This document shows positions 25,034-33,909 of a stretch of DNA of 64,000 bases, one piece after another. The notes below the pieces were generated by a model. That model was not told the origin of the DNA. It searched no databases and saw only the letters and a list, made by a program, of their open reading frames with translations. This DNA is from Dyadobacter sandarakinus (lineage in GTDB: Bacteria > Bacteroidota > Bacteroidia > Cytophagales > Spirosomataceae). The position numbers and the translations under genes were made by a program. The stretch lies in assembly GCF_016894445.1 (NCBI RefSeq), contig NZ_CP056775.1, positions 2,048,001-2,112,000 on the forward strand, given 5' to 3'. The number at the start of each line of letters is the position of its first letter. Position 1 is the stretch's first letter.

Positions 25034-27514
25034 TCAGCCTTTACCAGCTGCATTGATCATTTCAAACGTAATTACCCCGACATGTTCCGGCGAAAGTGAT
25101 CCTGTAAACTGATCCTTCACCGGATTTGGAAAAACGGTTGATGGCTGCTGCTCCCGCACTTCTGCCAAGACTTCTTCCTGTCCAAGTCGCGCGCCACTAT
25201 TGGTCGTCTGGATCACCAGCTGCGGCGGATTTGATCCTGCCTCCTTGCTATTGAAAAACACCCGCGTATTCCGGTTGTTCGGATCATTCAGCAGCAGGCT
25301 TACCAAGCTTTCACCGGCCTGCTGCTGCGCTTTTACGTAGCTGGTCACATCGATTTCGTAATATTTGTAAACATCATTTACTGCCGCAAATCCCAGTGAA
25401 GCCGTTGATGCGGCTGGTGCATTGTCTTTGTTGATCGTGCTCTCCGTCCAACTGTCATTATCGATGCCGTAGGCATGTACAGAAATGCTTTTTGTATTCT
25501 CGTGATTATGCCCGTAAATGCGCAGTTTGGCCGAAGTAACAGCGGTTTGCGCAGGCAGCTGGAATTTCAGATATGAGGCTCGTCTAACAGAAAGACCCCC
25601 AGCAAGATACTTGATATCCAATGTTGGGCTGGTGCCGTAATTGGTCGCGCTGTAACTTCCGTCTCTCACAAATGCATCGGCAACAGGCCCTAGTGTCACA
25701 CTGCTAGCGACGACTTCAATGGCACAAACCCTGGGCTGGTCGGCAGCACCTGTCAGAAAATCAATGTTCAGAACACCATCAGTGACCGTAACAGGAAAAG
25801 TGATCTGGTTGGCGCGCATTGCACCGCCTGCTGCAGAGAAAATATCATAGTTCGTCAGCTTGCGGCTACCTTCCATGTTGACGTGGAACCGGCGGCTGCC
25901 CGTGCCTTTATTTTCGCCCTTTGTGCCAGGAACTCCGAAATACGTTTCGGCAAAATGCAGTGTGACATTCACCTGGCCACTACCTACCGGAATGTTGTAG
26001 CTAAATGAAGGCGCGCTGCGCGCCGAGCGGTAGAGCACATCATTGGTCGTGCCCAGGATATCGCCTGATGCAATGGAGCTCGTGCGGTCTGTGCCTGCGT
26101 AGTACTTGTCGGCAATGAAGCGTTTTTTGGTCGCGGTAGTGAAGCCCGGCCCGCCGGCGTTGATGCGGAGGGTGGTTTGTGGGACGGATTGAAATTCGGG
26201 AGCTAGTTTGATGATCCAAAAGTCATTTGCTCCCCGGGATGGCTGGGTCTTGTCAGCTCCTACCGGTGCATCAGAGAATCCGGCCAGCAGAAAGCCTCCA
26301 TCATTGGTTGGTACTAAATCGGTGGCAGAGTCGTATAAAATGTCTGATGCACTACCAATAACTTTATCCCAAATTTGGTTTCCATTTGCATCCAACTTGA
26401 CCAGCCATCCATTCACTACTCCCGAATTGGCATCTGTTTTGTCAAGATCTACCACCGATTGAGTATCACCCCAAAGGAAATAGCCGCCGTCACTACTCAA
26501 TTGCATACCTTCAAAACGTTCGAAATCGTTTGCCTGAATTGTTTTGTCCCACTCGATGACTCCATCTGCAGTGATTTTCACTACCCAATAGTCTCCATAA
26601 TAACTGTCTTCGGATTTATCATTTCCTGCCTGGTCGCGGGAAAGGCCACCCACCAGGAACCCGCCATCCGGAGTAGCAAGAATAGATCGAAGTGCACTGT
26701 TCCCATTATTACCACCATTAACACCCCTTATTTCTTTGGTCCAAAGTGTAGTGCCCTCGGCGGACACCCTGATCAGATAATAGGCGCCGCCAACGTCTTC
26801 TCCACCACTGGTATCTGCACCGAGCAAGTAACCTCCACCGGGAACAAGCGTGACGGCCGCCAGCTGCATAAAGTTAAAGTTCACATAGTAGTCTCTGCTC
26901 CATTGCAGCTCACCGGATGCACTCAGCTTTACAAACCAGCCATGATTATAGCCAGAGCCCAAAGGGGTAATTGGAGAAGAACCTCCGGCGATTGCCAATC
27001 CTCCATCGGGAGTAACCTCCATGTCGTTCAAAAACTCATGGTTCGTCGTGCCAATCGTTTTCTGCCAGTTGATTGTTCCATTGGCCGACAGATTTAAAAT
27101 CCAGAGATCACTGTATTCGCCATGAATTGCATCCGTCTTGTCTCCGCTTATCCCGGAGCTCGAAGATCCGGCAACGAAATAACTGCCGTCCTTTGCCTGG
27201 CGGACCGAAGAAAAGACCTCACGCCCCGTCCCGCCCAGTGTCCTGTCCCACTGCTTGGTTCCATCGGCGGCTAGTTTGACGATCCAATAATCGCCAAGCC
27301 CACGCGCTGAATCGGACTTCTCCCCCGAAACTCCGCTGAAAGAAGTTCCTCCAAGGATGTATCCTCCATCAAGGGTTTGCTGGACTGAGTTCAGGCGGTC
27401 TTCACTGTTTCCGCCAATGGTTTTGTCCCACTGGATAGCAGGCTGAGCAAGCAGGCTCGCCGACAAGCCAAGGCAAAGCGTTAAAATCTGAAAGCGAAGC
27501 AAAAATTGTTTCAT
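25034..27514 (-). CDS. Secreted propeller, malectin and DNRLRE protein, cut short in its T9SS tail
   Basis: 826 residues. Signal peptide about 1-23 (ASLLAQ), about seven propeller-like repeats to 440 (GGYILGGTSFSGVSGEKSDS, DYWIVKLAADGTKQWDR), malectin about 447-605 (LRINAGGPGFTTATKKRFIA), DNRLRE about 608-765 (YLKFQLPAQTAVTSAKLRIY, YYEIDVTSYVKAQQQAG) and the start of a T9SS sorting domain (STVFPNPVKDQFTGSLS). An in-frame TGA ends it at FEMINAAGKG; the missing 47 residues lie in frame just downstream. First gene of the array. It would still be exported to the periplasm but probably not secreted through T9SS, unless the stop is a sequencing error. Confidence 0.8.
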   Translation of the reverse strand: MKQFLLRFQILTLCLGLSASLLAQPAIQWDKTIGGNSEDRLNSVQQTLDGGYILGGTSFSGVSGEKSDSARGLGDYWIVKLAADGTKQWDRTLGGTGREVFSSVRQAKDGSYFVAGSSSSGISGDKTDAIHGEYSDLWILNLSANGTINWQKTIGTTNHEFLNDMEVTPDGGLAIAGGSSPITPLGSGYNHGWFVKLSASGELQWSRDYYVNFNFMQLAAVTLVPGGGYLLGADTSGGEDVGGAYYLIRVSAEGTTLWTKEIRGVNGGNNGNSALRSILATPDGGFLVGGLSRDQAGNDKSEDSYYGDYWVVKITADGVIEWDKTIQANDFERFEGMQLSSDGGYFLWGDTQSVVDLDKTDANSGVVNGWLVKLDANGNQIWDKVIGSASDILYDSATDLVPTNDGGFLLAGFSDAPVGADKTQPSRGANDFWIIKLAPEFQSVPQTTLRINAGGPGFTTATKKRFIADKYYAGTDRTSSIASGDILGTTNDVLYRSARSAPSFSYNIPVGSGQVNVTLHFAETYFGVPGTKGENKGTGSRRFHVNMEGSRKLTNYDIFSAAGGAMRANQITFPVTVTDGVLNIDFLTGAADQPRVCAIEVVASSVTLGPVADAFVRDGSYSATNYGTSPTLDIKYLAGGLSVRRASYLKFQLPAQTAVTSAKLRIYGHNHENTKSISVHAYGIDNDSWTESTINKDNAPAASTASLGFAAVNDVYKYYEIDVTSYVKAQQQAGESLVSLLLNDPNNRNTRVFFNSKEAGSNPPQLVIQTTNSGARLGQEEVLAEVREQQPSTVFPNPVKDQFTGSLSPEHVGVITFEMINAAGKG

Positions 27515-28056
27515 AGGTGATTAGTTAGTTGAACATGCATACGGTAATCATATACTATCAGGCACCAGATCGCGCCAGATACTGCCGGAAAGCAAATTAT
27601 TTTTTAGCATGAATATCCCGATACAAATTAAAATGTCGGCTTTCTTCAAGATAGTAAACTGGTCATTGCGGCCGCTGTCAGACTTGGCAATTTAAGCGGT
27701 ACGTTTCTGGTATGATGGCGTTATACTTATTCCAATGCAGTGCCCAATTGCTGTGCACCCAAAGCTTACCAAGTAAATGGAGAGCGGTTTGTCGTAAATA
27801 AGGTTACAGCGAAGGAAATTTCCCGGCAACGTGGATCAGTAGATTGTATGGGCTGCGCTATGTAAAACATTATACAAACAAACAACGACCTAATTGTATT
27901 TGCGGTTGTGAGCCTCGTGTGTCGACGAAGAAATATATTCGGGAGTAGGTGTGAAAAATGCTTTTTTCATTAATTAATGTTACAGACCTTTTTCTGAGAC
28001 AACTTTGCATTTATCTCATTCAAACACATTTCCACGTTGAACAATGTCTTAGGCAT
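27515..28056. other. 542-base gap between secreted-protein array and mobilisation genes
   Basis: AT-rich, no convincing gene on either strand, no clear repeat or terminator. A short open frame at 27958-28176 (+) runs antisense into the next gene and has no recognisable features. The promoter of the array is expected here because the first array gene starts at 27514 on the minus strand, but I cannot place its boxes. Confidence 0.5.
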
Positions 28057-28596
28057 TTACCGCCTTTTAAGCCTAGCGTGATCACTTTTCCGCCCTTGGC
28101 TAGCCATACGCATCCACGCATGTCGGAGCGAATCAATTGGAGGTTGACCAGCTTCGTAAAAACTAGTATCAATTAGGCTGGTCAAACCAGGGGCCAACAA
28201 CTGTGCAACCTCATATTTGGCAACAGTACCTTGGTTGCTTTCCAACTCACTATGCGAGCATCTTACTGCTGTAAGCGATGCAACAGTCGTGCATAGCAGC
28301 GCCGCTATTGAAATAAAGTAGGCTTTCGTCCGAAGGTTAAGAGCAACAGACCTGGGATTTTGCTGAGCGTCCGATATTCTGCTAAGCTGTTTTTCGATCC
28401 CGGCCAATTCAGAGATGAGCATATTCCCGGACGGCATCTTTGCTAGATTCACCTGGATATCCGCCAGCATTGTCTGTGTTGTTTCATCTACGCAAACCTT
28501 TGTATCTGTTATGCGGCCTTCCAATACCGTGATCTTCTTGATTAAAATTGATAGCACCTGCTCGAAGCTATCGAGTCTATCTTCAATGTTTTTCAT
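28057..28596 (-). CDS. Coiled-coil single-membrane-span protein of the mobilisation operon
   Basis: 179 residues. Residues 1-50 and 60-95 are helical with coiled-coil character (MKNIEDRLDSFEQVLSILIK), a membrane helix lies at about 112-132 (AYFISIAALLCTTVASLTAV) and the rest is soluble. Its ATG overlaps the stop of the preceding relaxase-derived frame by 4 bases, so it is coupled to mobilisation genes. I know such small membrane proteins behind Bacteroidetes relaxases but not their role. Confidence 0.65.
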   Translation of the reverse strand: MKNIEDRLDSFEQVLSILIKKITVLEGRITDTKVCVDETTQTMLADIQVNLAKMPSGNMLISELAGIEKQLSRISDAQQNPRSVALNLRTKAYFISIAALLCTTVASLTAVRCSHSELESNQGTVAKYEVAQLLAPGLTSLIDTSFYEAGQPPIDSLRHAWMRMASQGRKSDHARLKRR

Positions 28597-29039
28597 AAAT
28601 GTAACCCTATTGATTTTTTACGCTTTTGCTTTTTTCTAAGTGCTGGATTCGTTGCTTCTTGCTGATTTACCGGATCCATCAAATTTTTTAGCAGGTCTTC
28701 CTCTGGTTGATGCGGCATTAAATGGCCGGGAGTTTGCTCCTCTGCTAGTTTTGGCTGCGGCCCGCCGGCCACCCACATCCGGTGACCGATGACCACTTGC
28801 CGCTGAGCATTATTGCGCAGCCTACTATCCAAAGCTCGAAAGCTCATGCTCCGATCGATTTTTGACCCCTTCAACACCGTTCCATTTTTCTCAAAGCTGA
28901 CACCTTCCACATGATCGGTCCCTGACTTGTATTTATAGAGGATTGCAATCCCATTTGTGGAAAGCGCGGCTTCCAGTTGTTTCCAGTTCGCTGCGGCCCT
29001 GCTTGCCATTCTTATCTGGTCAGCCAGCTCATACCCCAC
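28593..29039 (-). CDS. C-terminal part of split relaxase
   Basis: 148 codons from a GTG at 29037-29039, directly after the TAG of the N-terminal part and in the same frame. The block NWKQLEAALSTNGIAILYKY and VSFEKNGTVLKGSKIDRSMS matches the conserved region that follows the catalytic domain in full-length Bacteroidetes relaxases. Whether it is translated separately from the GTG is unknown. No catalytic residues are expected in this part. Confidence 0.65.
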   Translation of the reverse strand: MGYELADQIRMASRAAANWKQLEAALSTNGIAILYKYKSGTDHVEGVSFEKNGTVLKGSKIDRSMSFRALDSRLRNNAQRQVVIGHRMWVAGGPQPKLAEEQTPGHLMPHQPEEDLLKNLMDPVNQQEATNPALRKKQKRKKSIGLHL

Positions 29040-29531
29040 CTAATCTACCCCTTTCAGCTTGCTCTGATTGACCAGCTGTTTTCCTTTTCCCATATGGTAG
29101 CCATGTTTCAGGGTCATCTGTTTACATACCTTTTGGTTCATTCGCTTCTGGAACCGGTCGGAAATGGACTTGCCGGAGTTGCCGACCCGGTTATAAATGA
29201 TATGGATGTGCGGGTGGCTGGTATCGCGGTGCTCGACAACCAGGTACTGGGTATCCTGGATTTTCATTTTGGCCATATATTCGGTGGCCCTTTCGACCAT
29301 GACCTTTTGTGACAGCTTACCTCTATCGAATTCACTCCAACTAAGCACCAAATGGCCGACCGCCTTGCCAAGCCCTGGATTCATGCTGTGCTGTGCATTG
29401 AAATCCTGGATGGTCGATTTTACATCCTGGGTCCTGACCCCTTCGCCATGTAGCACGATTGCCTGCTCTTTTTGCATGACATAGCGGACTGCCCCACCAA
29501 AGCTTGATCCGATCATTATCTTACCGATCAT
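29040..29531 (-). CDS. Relaxase/mobilisation nuclease, N-terminal catalytic part (interrupted)
   Basis: 163 residues. Starts MIGKIMIGSSFGGAVRYVMQ, typical of Bacteroidetes MobA/BmgA-type relaxases. It includes GKAVGHLVLSWSEFD and the metal-binding three-His motif HPHIHIIYNRV (about 118-128). It ends at TAG 29040-29042 right after KLKGVD, where relatives read KD-Q-V, so a CAG to TAG change fits. The remainder continues in frame as 28593-29039. The catalytic nuclease domain is whole, but the helper part is detached. It starts 11 bases inside mobC, so it is translationally coupled. Confidence 0.8.
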   Translation of the reverse strand: MIGKIMIGSSFGGAVRYVMQKEQAIVLHGEGVRTQDVKSTIQDFNAQHSMNPGLGKAVGHLVLSWSEFDRGKLSQKVMVERATEYMAKMKIQDTQYLVVEHRDTSHPHIHIIYNRVGNSGKSISDRFQKRMNQKVCKQMTLKHGYHMGKGKQLVNQSKLKGVD

Positions 29532-29880
29532 CGCAGTTCAATTTGTTTAGTAAGACATCAATATCCGATAGAAGTTGTGTGGCCTTTTTTGTCTCATGCA
29601 GCAGCCCCTGCATGTTGGTAAACCTGAGCAGCTGGTTGAGGTTGTTTGCCATACCGGCGAGCATTCTCATGTAGCCAGCCTCTTCCACCGAGAGGCGCGC
29701 AACAACCCTGGCTTTCCGGGCAGCTTGCCTTAGCCAGGTGCTTGGACGTAGGCCCGCTTCCCGCGCTTTGGACTCGATCAAAAACCGCTCGGTTTCCGAA
29801 AGCCGGACCATCAGCTGCGCGTGCCGCTTGACCTTTTTAGGTGGTCTACCACCTTTGGATTTATGTGACTTTTGCTCCAT
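29521..29880 (-). CDS. mobC: MobC-like relaxosome accessory protein
   Basis: 119 residues from ATG 29880, preceded by AAAGAGG nine bases upstream; ATG 29898 is an alternative, and the frame stays open to 30027 across the candidate oriT. Basic N terminus (SKGGRPPKKVKRHAQLMVRL), a ribbon-helix-helix-like stretch (SETERFLIESKAREAGLRP) and a C-terminal MobC block (GMANNLNQLLRFTN). Binds oriT and helps the relaxase nick. Operon with relaxase. Confidence 0.82.
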   Translation of the reverse strand: MEQKSHKSKGGRPPKKVKRHAQLMVRLSETERFLIESKAREAGLRPSTWLRQAARKARVVARLSVEEAGYMRMLAGMANNLNQLLRFTNMQGLLHETKKATQLLSDIDVLLNKLNCDDR

Positions 29881-29946
29881 GCTTGCTACCTCTTTCATAT
29901 CGTTTACGGAGTTTGTTAAATATCTTTTGCGACCATCGGGAGTAAA

Positions 29947-30028
29947 AGCAAGTTTGAGTGCTCGCCTGGGGGCGGCACGGGTTTTTGCGAAGCGAAAACA
30001 CAAACTTGCTCCCTGAAAGACACTCAAA
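29947..30028. other. Candidate origin of transfer (oriT)
   Basis: Nested inverted repeats: AGCAAGTTTG (29947-29956) with CAAACTTGCT (30001-30010), overlapping TTTGAGTG (29953-29960) with CACTCAAA (30021-30028), and an internal hairpin GTTTTTGC-GAA-GCGAAAAC (29980-29998). It lies just upstream of mobC and the relaxase, where oriT normally is. I cannot place the nick site. Confidence 0.5.
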
Positions 30029-30953
30029 TGCTCAGCCCCTGGGACTGCTTATATCCCTGTTGCTTTTTAAGCGAATTACTCTTACCCTTTTCTGTCATCA
30101 GCATCTCGTTCAGGTCTTTGTAATGCCGATAGCTTGCTGAGACGTCAACGGTATTAATCCCGGCTTTCCGGAATGTTTCGATCAGCTTCTGACCAGCCGG
30201 GTCATTGTCCGGATAGATGAACACGTTCTCATAATTCTGTGCGATGCTGGTCCCCCGATCTGCCAAGGCGACCGAGTTCAACACCAGGAAATCACTTTGG
30301 ACAGTATCCGGTTTTTGGTCTGAAAGCAAGGACAGGAAATCCATAAACCCTTCCAGTACGCAGACTGACTTTGCCCTATTTTGGATATGCGTAATATCCT
30401 TCGGTGATGAAGATCCCTTGAAGTATTGGCTCCGTAATTCATAGCCGCCAGCCCTGTTCTCGAACCCGGCAGCGAAGTAGCTTTTGCCTCCTACTTCATA
30501 GTAGATCTCCTTACAGAATTTCCTCGCTACGGCAAGGTCAATTCCCCGGGATTCCAGATACCTGCTAATAGCGGGGTTACCACCCAAATCCTTGATAGCT
30601 GTAATCTGGATGCTCCCCTGATTATCTGCCGGGGTAACGCTTGGGCGTATATGCATGGGCTTCTCTAAGCTTTGTTGCTGGTGAAAGAAGAAATCTTCTG
30701 ACTCCAATCTCGGCAGCACATCCTTGGTATCACATCCAAAGAGCTGTCGGCCTAGGTCAATAATGTCGCCTCCCTGACCGATTCCATGGTCATAATACAG
30801 GTTCAGCCTGGTGTTCACTTTGAACGAAGGCGTTTTCTCCGCGCGGAATGGCGACAGGTACCAGTATTCCTGTCCACGGATATAGTCGGGCTGGATATTG
30901 CAGCTTCTGAGAAGCTCGACAATAGGTATTTGTTTGGCTTGCTCGCAAGTCAT
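30024..30953 (-). CDS. TOPRIM-domain primase of the element
   Basis: 309 residues. N-terminal remnant of a CHC2-like zinc-ribbon region (YWYLSPFRAEKTPSFKVN, then YYDHGIGQGGDIIDL), but without the zinc cysteines and histidines of DnaG. A TOPRIM domain follows with the acidic motif in VCVLEGFMDFLSLL (about 195-208) and VFIYPDNDPAGQKL (about 243-256). Likely primes replication of the excised or transferred element. It stops just before the oriT candidate. Confidence 0.8.
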   Translation of the reverse strand: MTCEQAKQIPIVELLRSCNIQPDYIRGQEYWYLSPFRAEKTPSFKVNTRLNLYYDHGIGQGGDIIDLGRQLFGCDTKDVLPRLESEDFFFHQQQSLEKPMHIRPSVTPADNQGSIQITAIKDLGGNPAISRYLESRGIDLAVARKFCKEIYYEVGGKSYFAAGFENRAGGYELRSQYFKGSSSPKDITHIQNRAKSVCVLEGFMDFLSLLSDQKPDTVQSDFLVLNSVALADRGTSIAQNYENVFIYPDNDPAGQKLIETFRKAGINTVDVSASYRHYKDLNEMLMTEKGKSNSLKKQQGYKQSQGLSI

Positions 30954-31028
30954 AGGTATCGTTTTTAGTAGTGAAAATGTGGGCGTATTTATGCGCCTGC
31001 TTTTTACGGGGTGACAGGCACCTGTTTT

Positions 31029-31223
31029 TTGATGAAATGATGAAAATAGGGGCTAACTCTTTATATTACAGTAATTTACGCTTCATCAAAAATTCATCGG
31101 CTTCATCAAAATTTTGTCTTTTCACCAGCGCTTTTTCATCAAAATCCGATTTTGATGAAGCTTTGATGAAAGCTTATTTATTACTAATCAAGTACTTATA
31201 TCTTATTTTCATCAAATCATCAA
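31029..31223. repeat. Iteron-like cluster of TTGATGAA/TTCATCAA
   Basis: Seven exact copies of the octamer in both orientations: 31029, 31082, 31102, 31135, 31152, 31163 and 31208, with near-copies at 31037, 31093 and 31216, in an AT-rich gap between helicase and primase genes. The last copies overlap the helicase stop region. This looks like a replication origin or an autoregulatory operator of the element. Confidence 0.6.
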
Positions 31224-32441
31224 TTTATCAAGTTGCTCCTGGCTGATTTGATAGAACCGGCCCCGGTGCTGGTTTTCAAAAAAACTGCTGTCTGATAGCA
31301 GGGTGTAGCGGGTGTATGAATTCGAATTTGGGCTTGGCTTCAAGCCCCAGTCCGCTTGGAGCACCCGCTTGATTTGGGCCGAATCTATGTTGCGCAGCCC
31401 CCGGACAGAGAGCCAATTCAACGCGTCCGCCGTGCAGAAGCATATCCTGGAAAGTTCCCGGGCATCCATGATGTGCTGTAACGATTCGGTCAATTCCAGC
31501 TCGACCCGGCTGCGGTTGCGTTTGATCAGTCTTTGTAGTGCCGGCGTCCGAACCTGCTCCTTATCAAACCACATGCGGGATTGGTTGGTCGTAGAAAGTG
31601 GCCGCTCAATGAGGTAATCCAGAAAGGCCGGGATTTGGGACCGCAACTCGGAGAGCAGCCGGATATTTTCCTTTGCAAAAGGCTCAATTTTCCGTACCCA
31701 ATACCTGGTCTCCCCCGGCTCGATGAAAACGAAACTATCTTCGTTATTCGAACACAGGATAAACTTGCCGAAGAATTCGACCTCATTTCTGTCTTTTCCC
31801 TTGCCCTCGGATTTGTATTTGAGGGCCGTGCTCAGGTTTTTGATCCTTTCACTATCCTGCTTTCTTTCCAGGAAGGTTTCATCAATAGCGATGATCAATG
31901 CCGATACCCAGTCATCATTAAAGTTAGAGCTGAACTCCTCGTTGGTATTGACCGTCATATTACGGCCAAACATCGATTTCAGAAAGTTCAGGAAAGTGGT
32001 CTTACCTGTATTTCGCTCCTTACTGACCAGGCAAAGAATAGGAAGCTTTTGGAGTGGGTTTTTCAAAAGCAGGGTCAGGTAATCCAAGCCTAGCTCGTAC
32101 TGGTCCCCGAAAATGTGACGGACAAAATCAAGCGTAACCTGGCAGTCTCCCGGGCTGGGTTCATGCTCAAACGGATGGTACAGGTTATAGAATTTGCCGA
32201 CCACCTGGTTAAAACCAAAATGGTCCGGGAACAGGCAAAAACCATGCAGTTTAGGAATGCCTGAAACAAAATCCCTTCCATAGTCAGCCTTGATGCATTC
32301 AACTGACCATAGTGCCAGTTTGCTTTCAAAAGAGCCATCCATATTGGGGCGGTCGACCAACTTATAATAGCTGGTAGCGATCCGGACGTATCCGGTCTTG
32401 GATATCAGCGCGCCGATATCCTGGTCTTTGTCTACTTTCAT
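31212..32441 (-). CDS. Primase-helicase family ATPase (DUF5906-like) of the element
   Basis: 409 residues. Walker A SKERNTGKTTF (about 141-151), Walker B LIIAIDE (about 187-193), and a following segment CSNNEDSFVFIEPGETRYW as in superfamily 3-type helicases of phages and mobile elements. The C terminus looks like a winged-helix part (DALNWLSVRGLRNIDSAQIK). Expected to unwind the origin of the element. Operon with the upstream HTH gene (12-base gap). Confidence 0.78.
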   Translation of the reverse strand: MKVDKDQDIGALISKTGYVRIATSYYKLVDRPNMDGSFESKLALWSVECIKADYGRDFVSGIPKLHGFCLFPDHFGFNQVVGKFYNLYHPFEHEPSPGDCQVTLDFVRHIFGDQYELGLDYLTLLLKNPLQKLPILCLVSKERNTGKTTFLNFLKSMFGRNMTVNTNEEFSSNFNDDWVSALIIAIDETFLERKQDSERIKNLSTALKYKSEGKGKDRNEVEFFGKFILCSNNEDSFVFIEPGETRYWVRKIEPFAKENIRLLSELRSQIPAFLDYLIERPLSTTNQSRMWFDKEQVRTPALQRLIKRNRSRVELELTESLQHIMDARELSRICFCTADALNWLSVRGLRNIDSAQIKRVLQADWGLKPSPNSNSYTRYTLLSDSSFFENQHRGRFYQISQEQLDKLMI

Positions 32442-32453
32442 AAGATCGTTGGT

Positions 32454-32783
32454 TTAGCGGTTCGAGCGGAGCCACTCGATCAGCTCTTTGCGAAAGAAAA
32501 TGTTACGGCTCCCGCTTTTATGAAATGGGATCTTGCCCTGAGAGCAGTAGGCATAAACGGTCTGTTTCGATTTTTTCACCAGCAAAGCCGCTTCTTCAAT
32601 CTCCATAGTATGATCGGTGTCATCTGCAATCTTTCTGGTAATGACCCGCTCGACCACGGTTTCGATCAAAGGCTCGGAGACGTTGAGCAAGGCTTTCTCT
32701 ACCAGCTTTTGCACCAGTCCGTCAAAGCTGGCCTCGTCCTCGTTAGCTGTGGCTGGGTGCATGTTTAAATGGGAAGTTTTCAT
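32454..32783 (-). CDS. Excisionase-like helix-turn-helix protein
   Basis: 109 residues. The C-terminal half is a MerR/excisionase-type helix-turn-helix (MEIEEAALLVKKSKQTVYAY, then GKIPFHKSGSRNIFFRKELI), the N-terminal half is helical and acidic. Such proteins sit next to replication genes in Bacteroidetes elements and act as regulators or excision factors. Confidence 0.8.
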   Translation of the reverse strand: MKTSHLNMHPATANEDEASFDGLVQKLVEKALLNVSEPLIETVVERVITRKIADDTDHTMEIEEAALLVKKSKQTVYAYCSQGKIPFHKSGSRNIFFRKELIEWLRSNR

Positions 32784-32911
32784 TTTGCCAATGGTTGATA
32801 ATGGTTGAAAAACATTGGCAAAGGAAAGGGCACAATAGGCCCAAACGGGCCATCTGACATGACCTGCAACCAGACAATAATAAACAGATGTAAATGCGTG
32901 GGGCTTATTTA

Positions 32912-33907
32912 CTAGCCAATCCGGGCTGATTCGACAGAAGCAGCGATTTCATTGTAGAATTCCCAAGCAATATCCGTTTTCTCTTTTTTTGCAAGCTGGG
33001 TCATAAAGTCGGTCACTGCAAGATCGGACAGCACGTTCCGGCCAAAGCGGATTGAAAAACTGGCTGCATAGATATCGACCCTTTCCAGCTGGGTACATTC
33101 AAAAAAGCTGGCATCGATAACTCCTAGGTGCTGCAACATGTAGGGCAGTGCCAGAATATGGGTGAGCTTGTGAAAGGTATTTTTCCTTGGGATAAATTGG
33201 TCTGGGCCACTAAGGATGCCCCGTTCGAATAATTCCCTTTTGAAAGATTCCATGTCGTTCCCATTCAGATAAGCGTATAGATCTGACCGGGGTGGTTTGG
33301 TGCTGGCAGTTCCGCGTGCCGGGGCGGCTGGCGTACCGGGGCCGGCTTCAAAGTGTAGTAATAGAATATTGATGGCCTGCCGCCAGAACGCAAGTCCGAT
33401 CCTAGGGTATTTACTGAAACCGTCAATGGCGTTAAACCGGTTCTCTTGCCCACGAAGGTCAAAAAGGGCTAGCCTGGCTTTGTGCCCGTCCAGACCGTCC
33501 GCAATCTGTTGGCAGGATTCTGACCAATGATCGAATAGGCAAACATTGGCAAGGGAAGGCTGACCGTAGGTGACGTAATATACCACCTCCCGGATTTCTG
33601 TCCGATCAAATTCGGGATCATCTTTCCCAAAGAAGGTGATGCCGGAAATACGTTCTGAGAAAGCAGCCAGCCCAGATTCTTTTTGACTCTCCCACTCCTG
33701 AAAAATCTGTGATCGGAAGTCGAGCAAAGCCGACCATTCCGCCAGCAGCAGCCCCAGCTCTTTGACTACGGCTTCCAGGTCAAGCCCCCATCGCTCCAAT
33801 ACGGTGCATTCACTTTCGATAAACTCTATAATATTGGGATCGTCAATTTGAAAAAAACGGAAAAAACCATGCATTTCCAGCAAGGCCAAACGATCTGGTT
33901 CCTGCAT
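32912..33907 (-). CDS. Hypothetical protein of the mobile element
   Basis: 331 residues, no signal peptide or membrane segment. Mostly helical with many aromatic residues; a Pro/Ala/Thr linker at about 200-215 (GPGTPAAPARGTASTKPPRS) joins two globular parts. The C-terminal part (YAYLNGNDMESFKRELFERG, then RKNTFHKLTHILALPYMLQH) looks like a domain often found beside integrases of Bacteroidetes elements, but I cannot name it. Starts 2 bases after the integrase remnant. Confidence 0.6.
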   Translation of the reverse strand: MQEPDRLALLEMHGFFRFFQIDDPNIIEFIESECTVLERWGLDLEAVVKELGLLLAEWSALLDFRSQIFQEWESQKESGLAAFSERISGITFFGKDDPEFDRTEIREVVYYVTYGQPSLANVCLFDHWSESCQQIADGLDGHKARLALFDLRGQENRFNAIDGFSKYPRIGLAFWRQAINILLLHFEAGPGTPAAPARGTASTKPPRSDLYAYLNGNDMESFKRELFERGILSGPDQFIPRKNTFHKLTHILALPYMLQHLGVIDASFFECTQLERVDIYAASFSIRFGRNVLSDLAVTDFMTQLAKKEKTDIAWEFYNEIAASVESARIG

Positions 33908-33909
33908 GG

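Noticed and set aside
25034..25036. TGA in the secreted protein as selenocysteine
   Set aside because: Paralogues have no Cys at this place, surrounding codons also differ, and secreted Bacteroidetes surface proteins do not use it as far as I know.
27958..28176. 72-codon frame in the gap after the secreted array
   Set aside because: Runs antisense into the 28057-28596 gene, no recognisable domain or start context.
29040..29042. TAG in the relaxase as a recoded codon
   Set aside because: No recoding machinery or signal is visible; a simple CAG to TAG change explains it.
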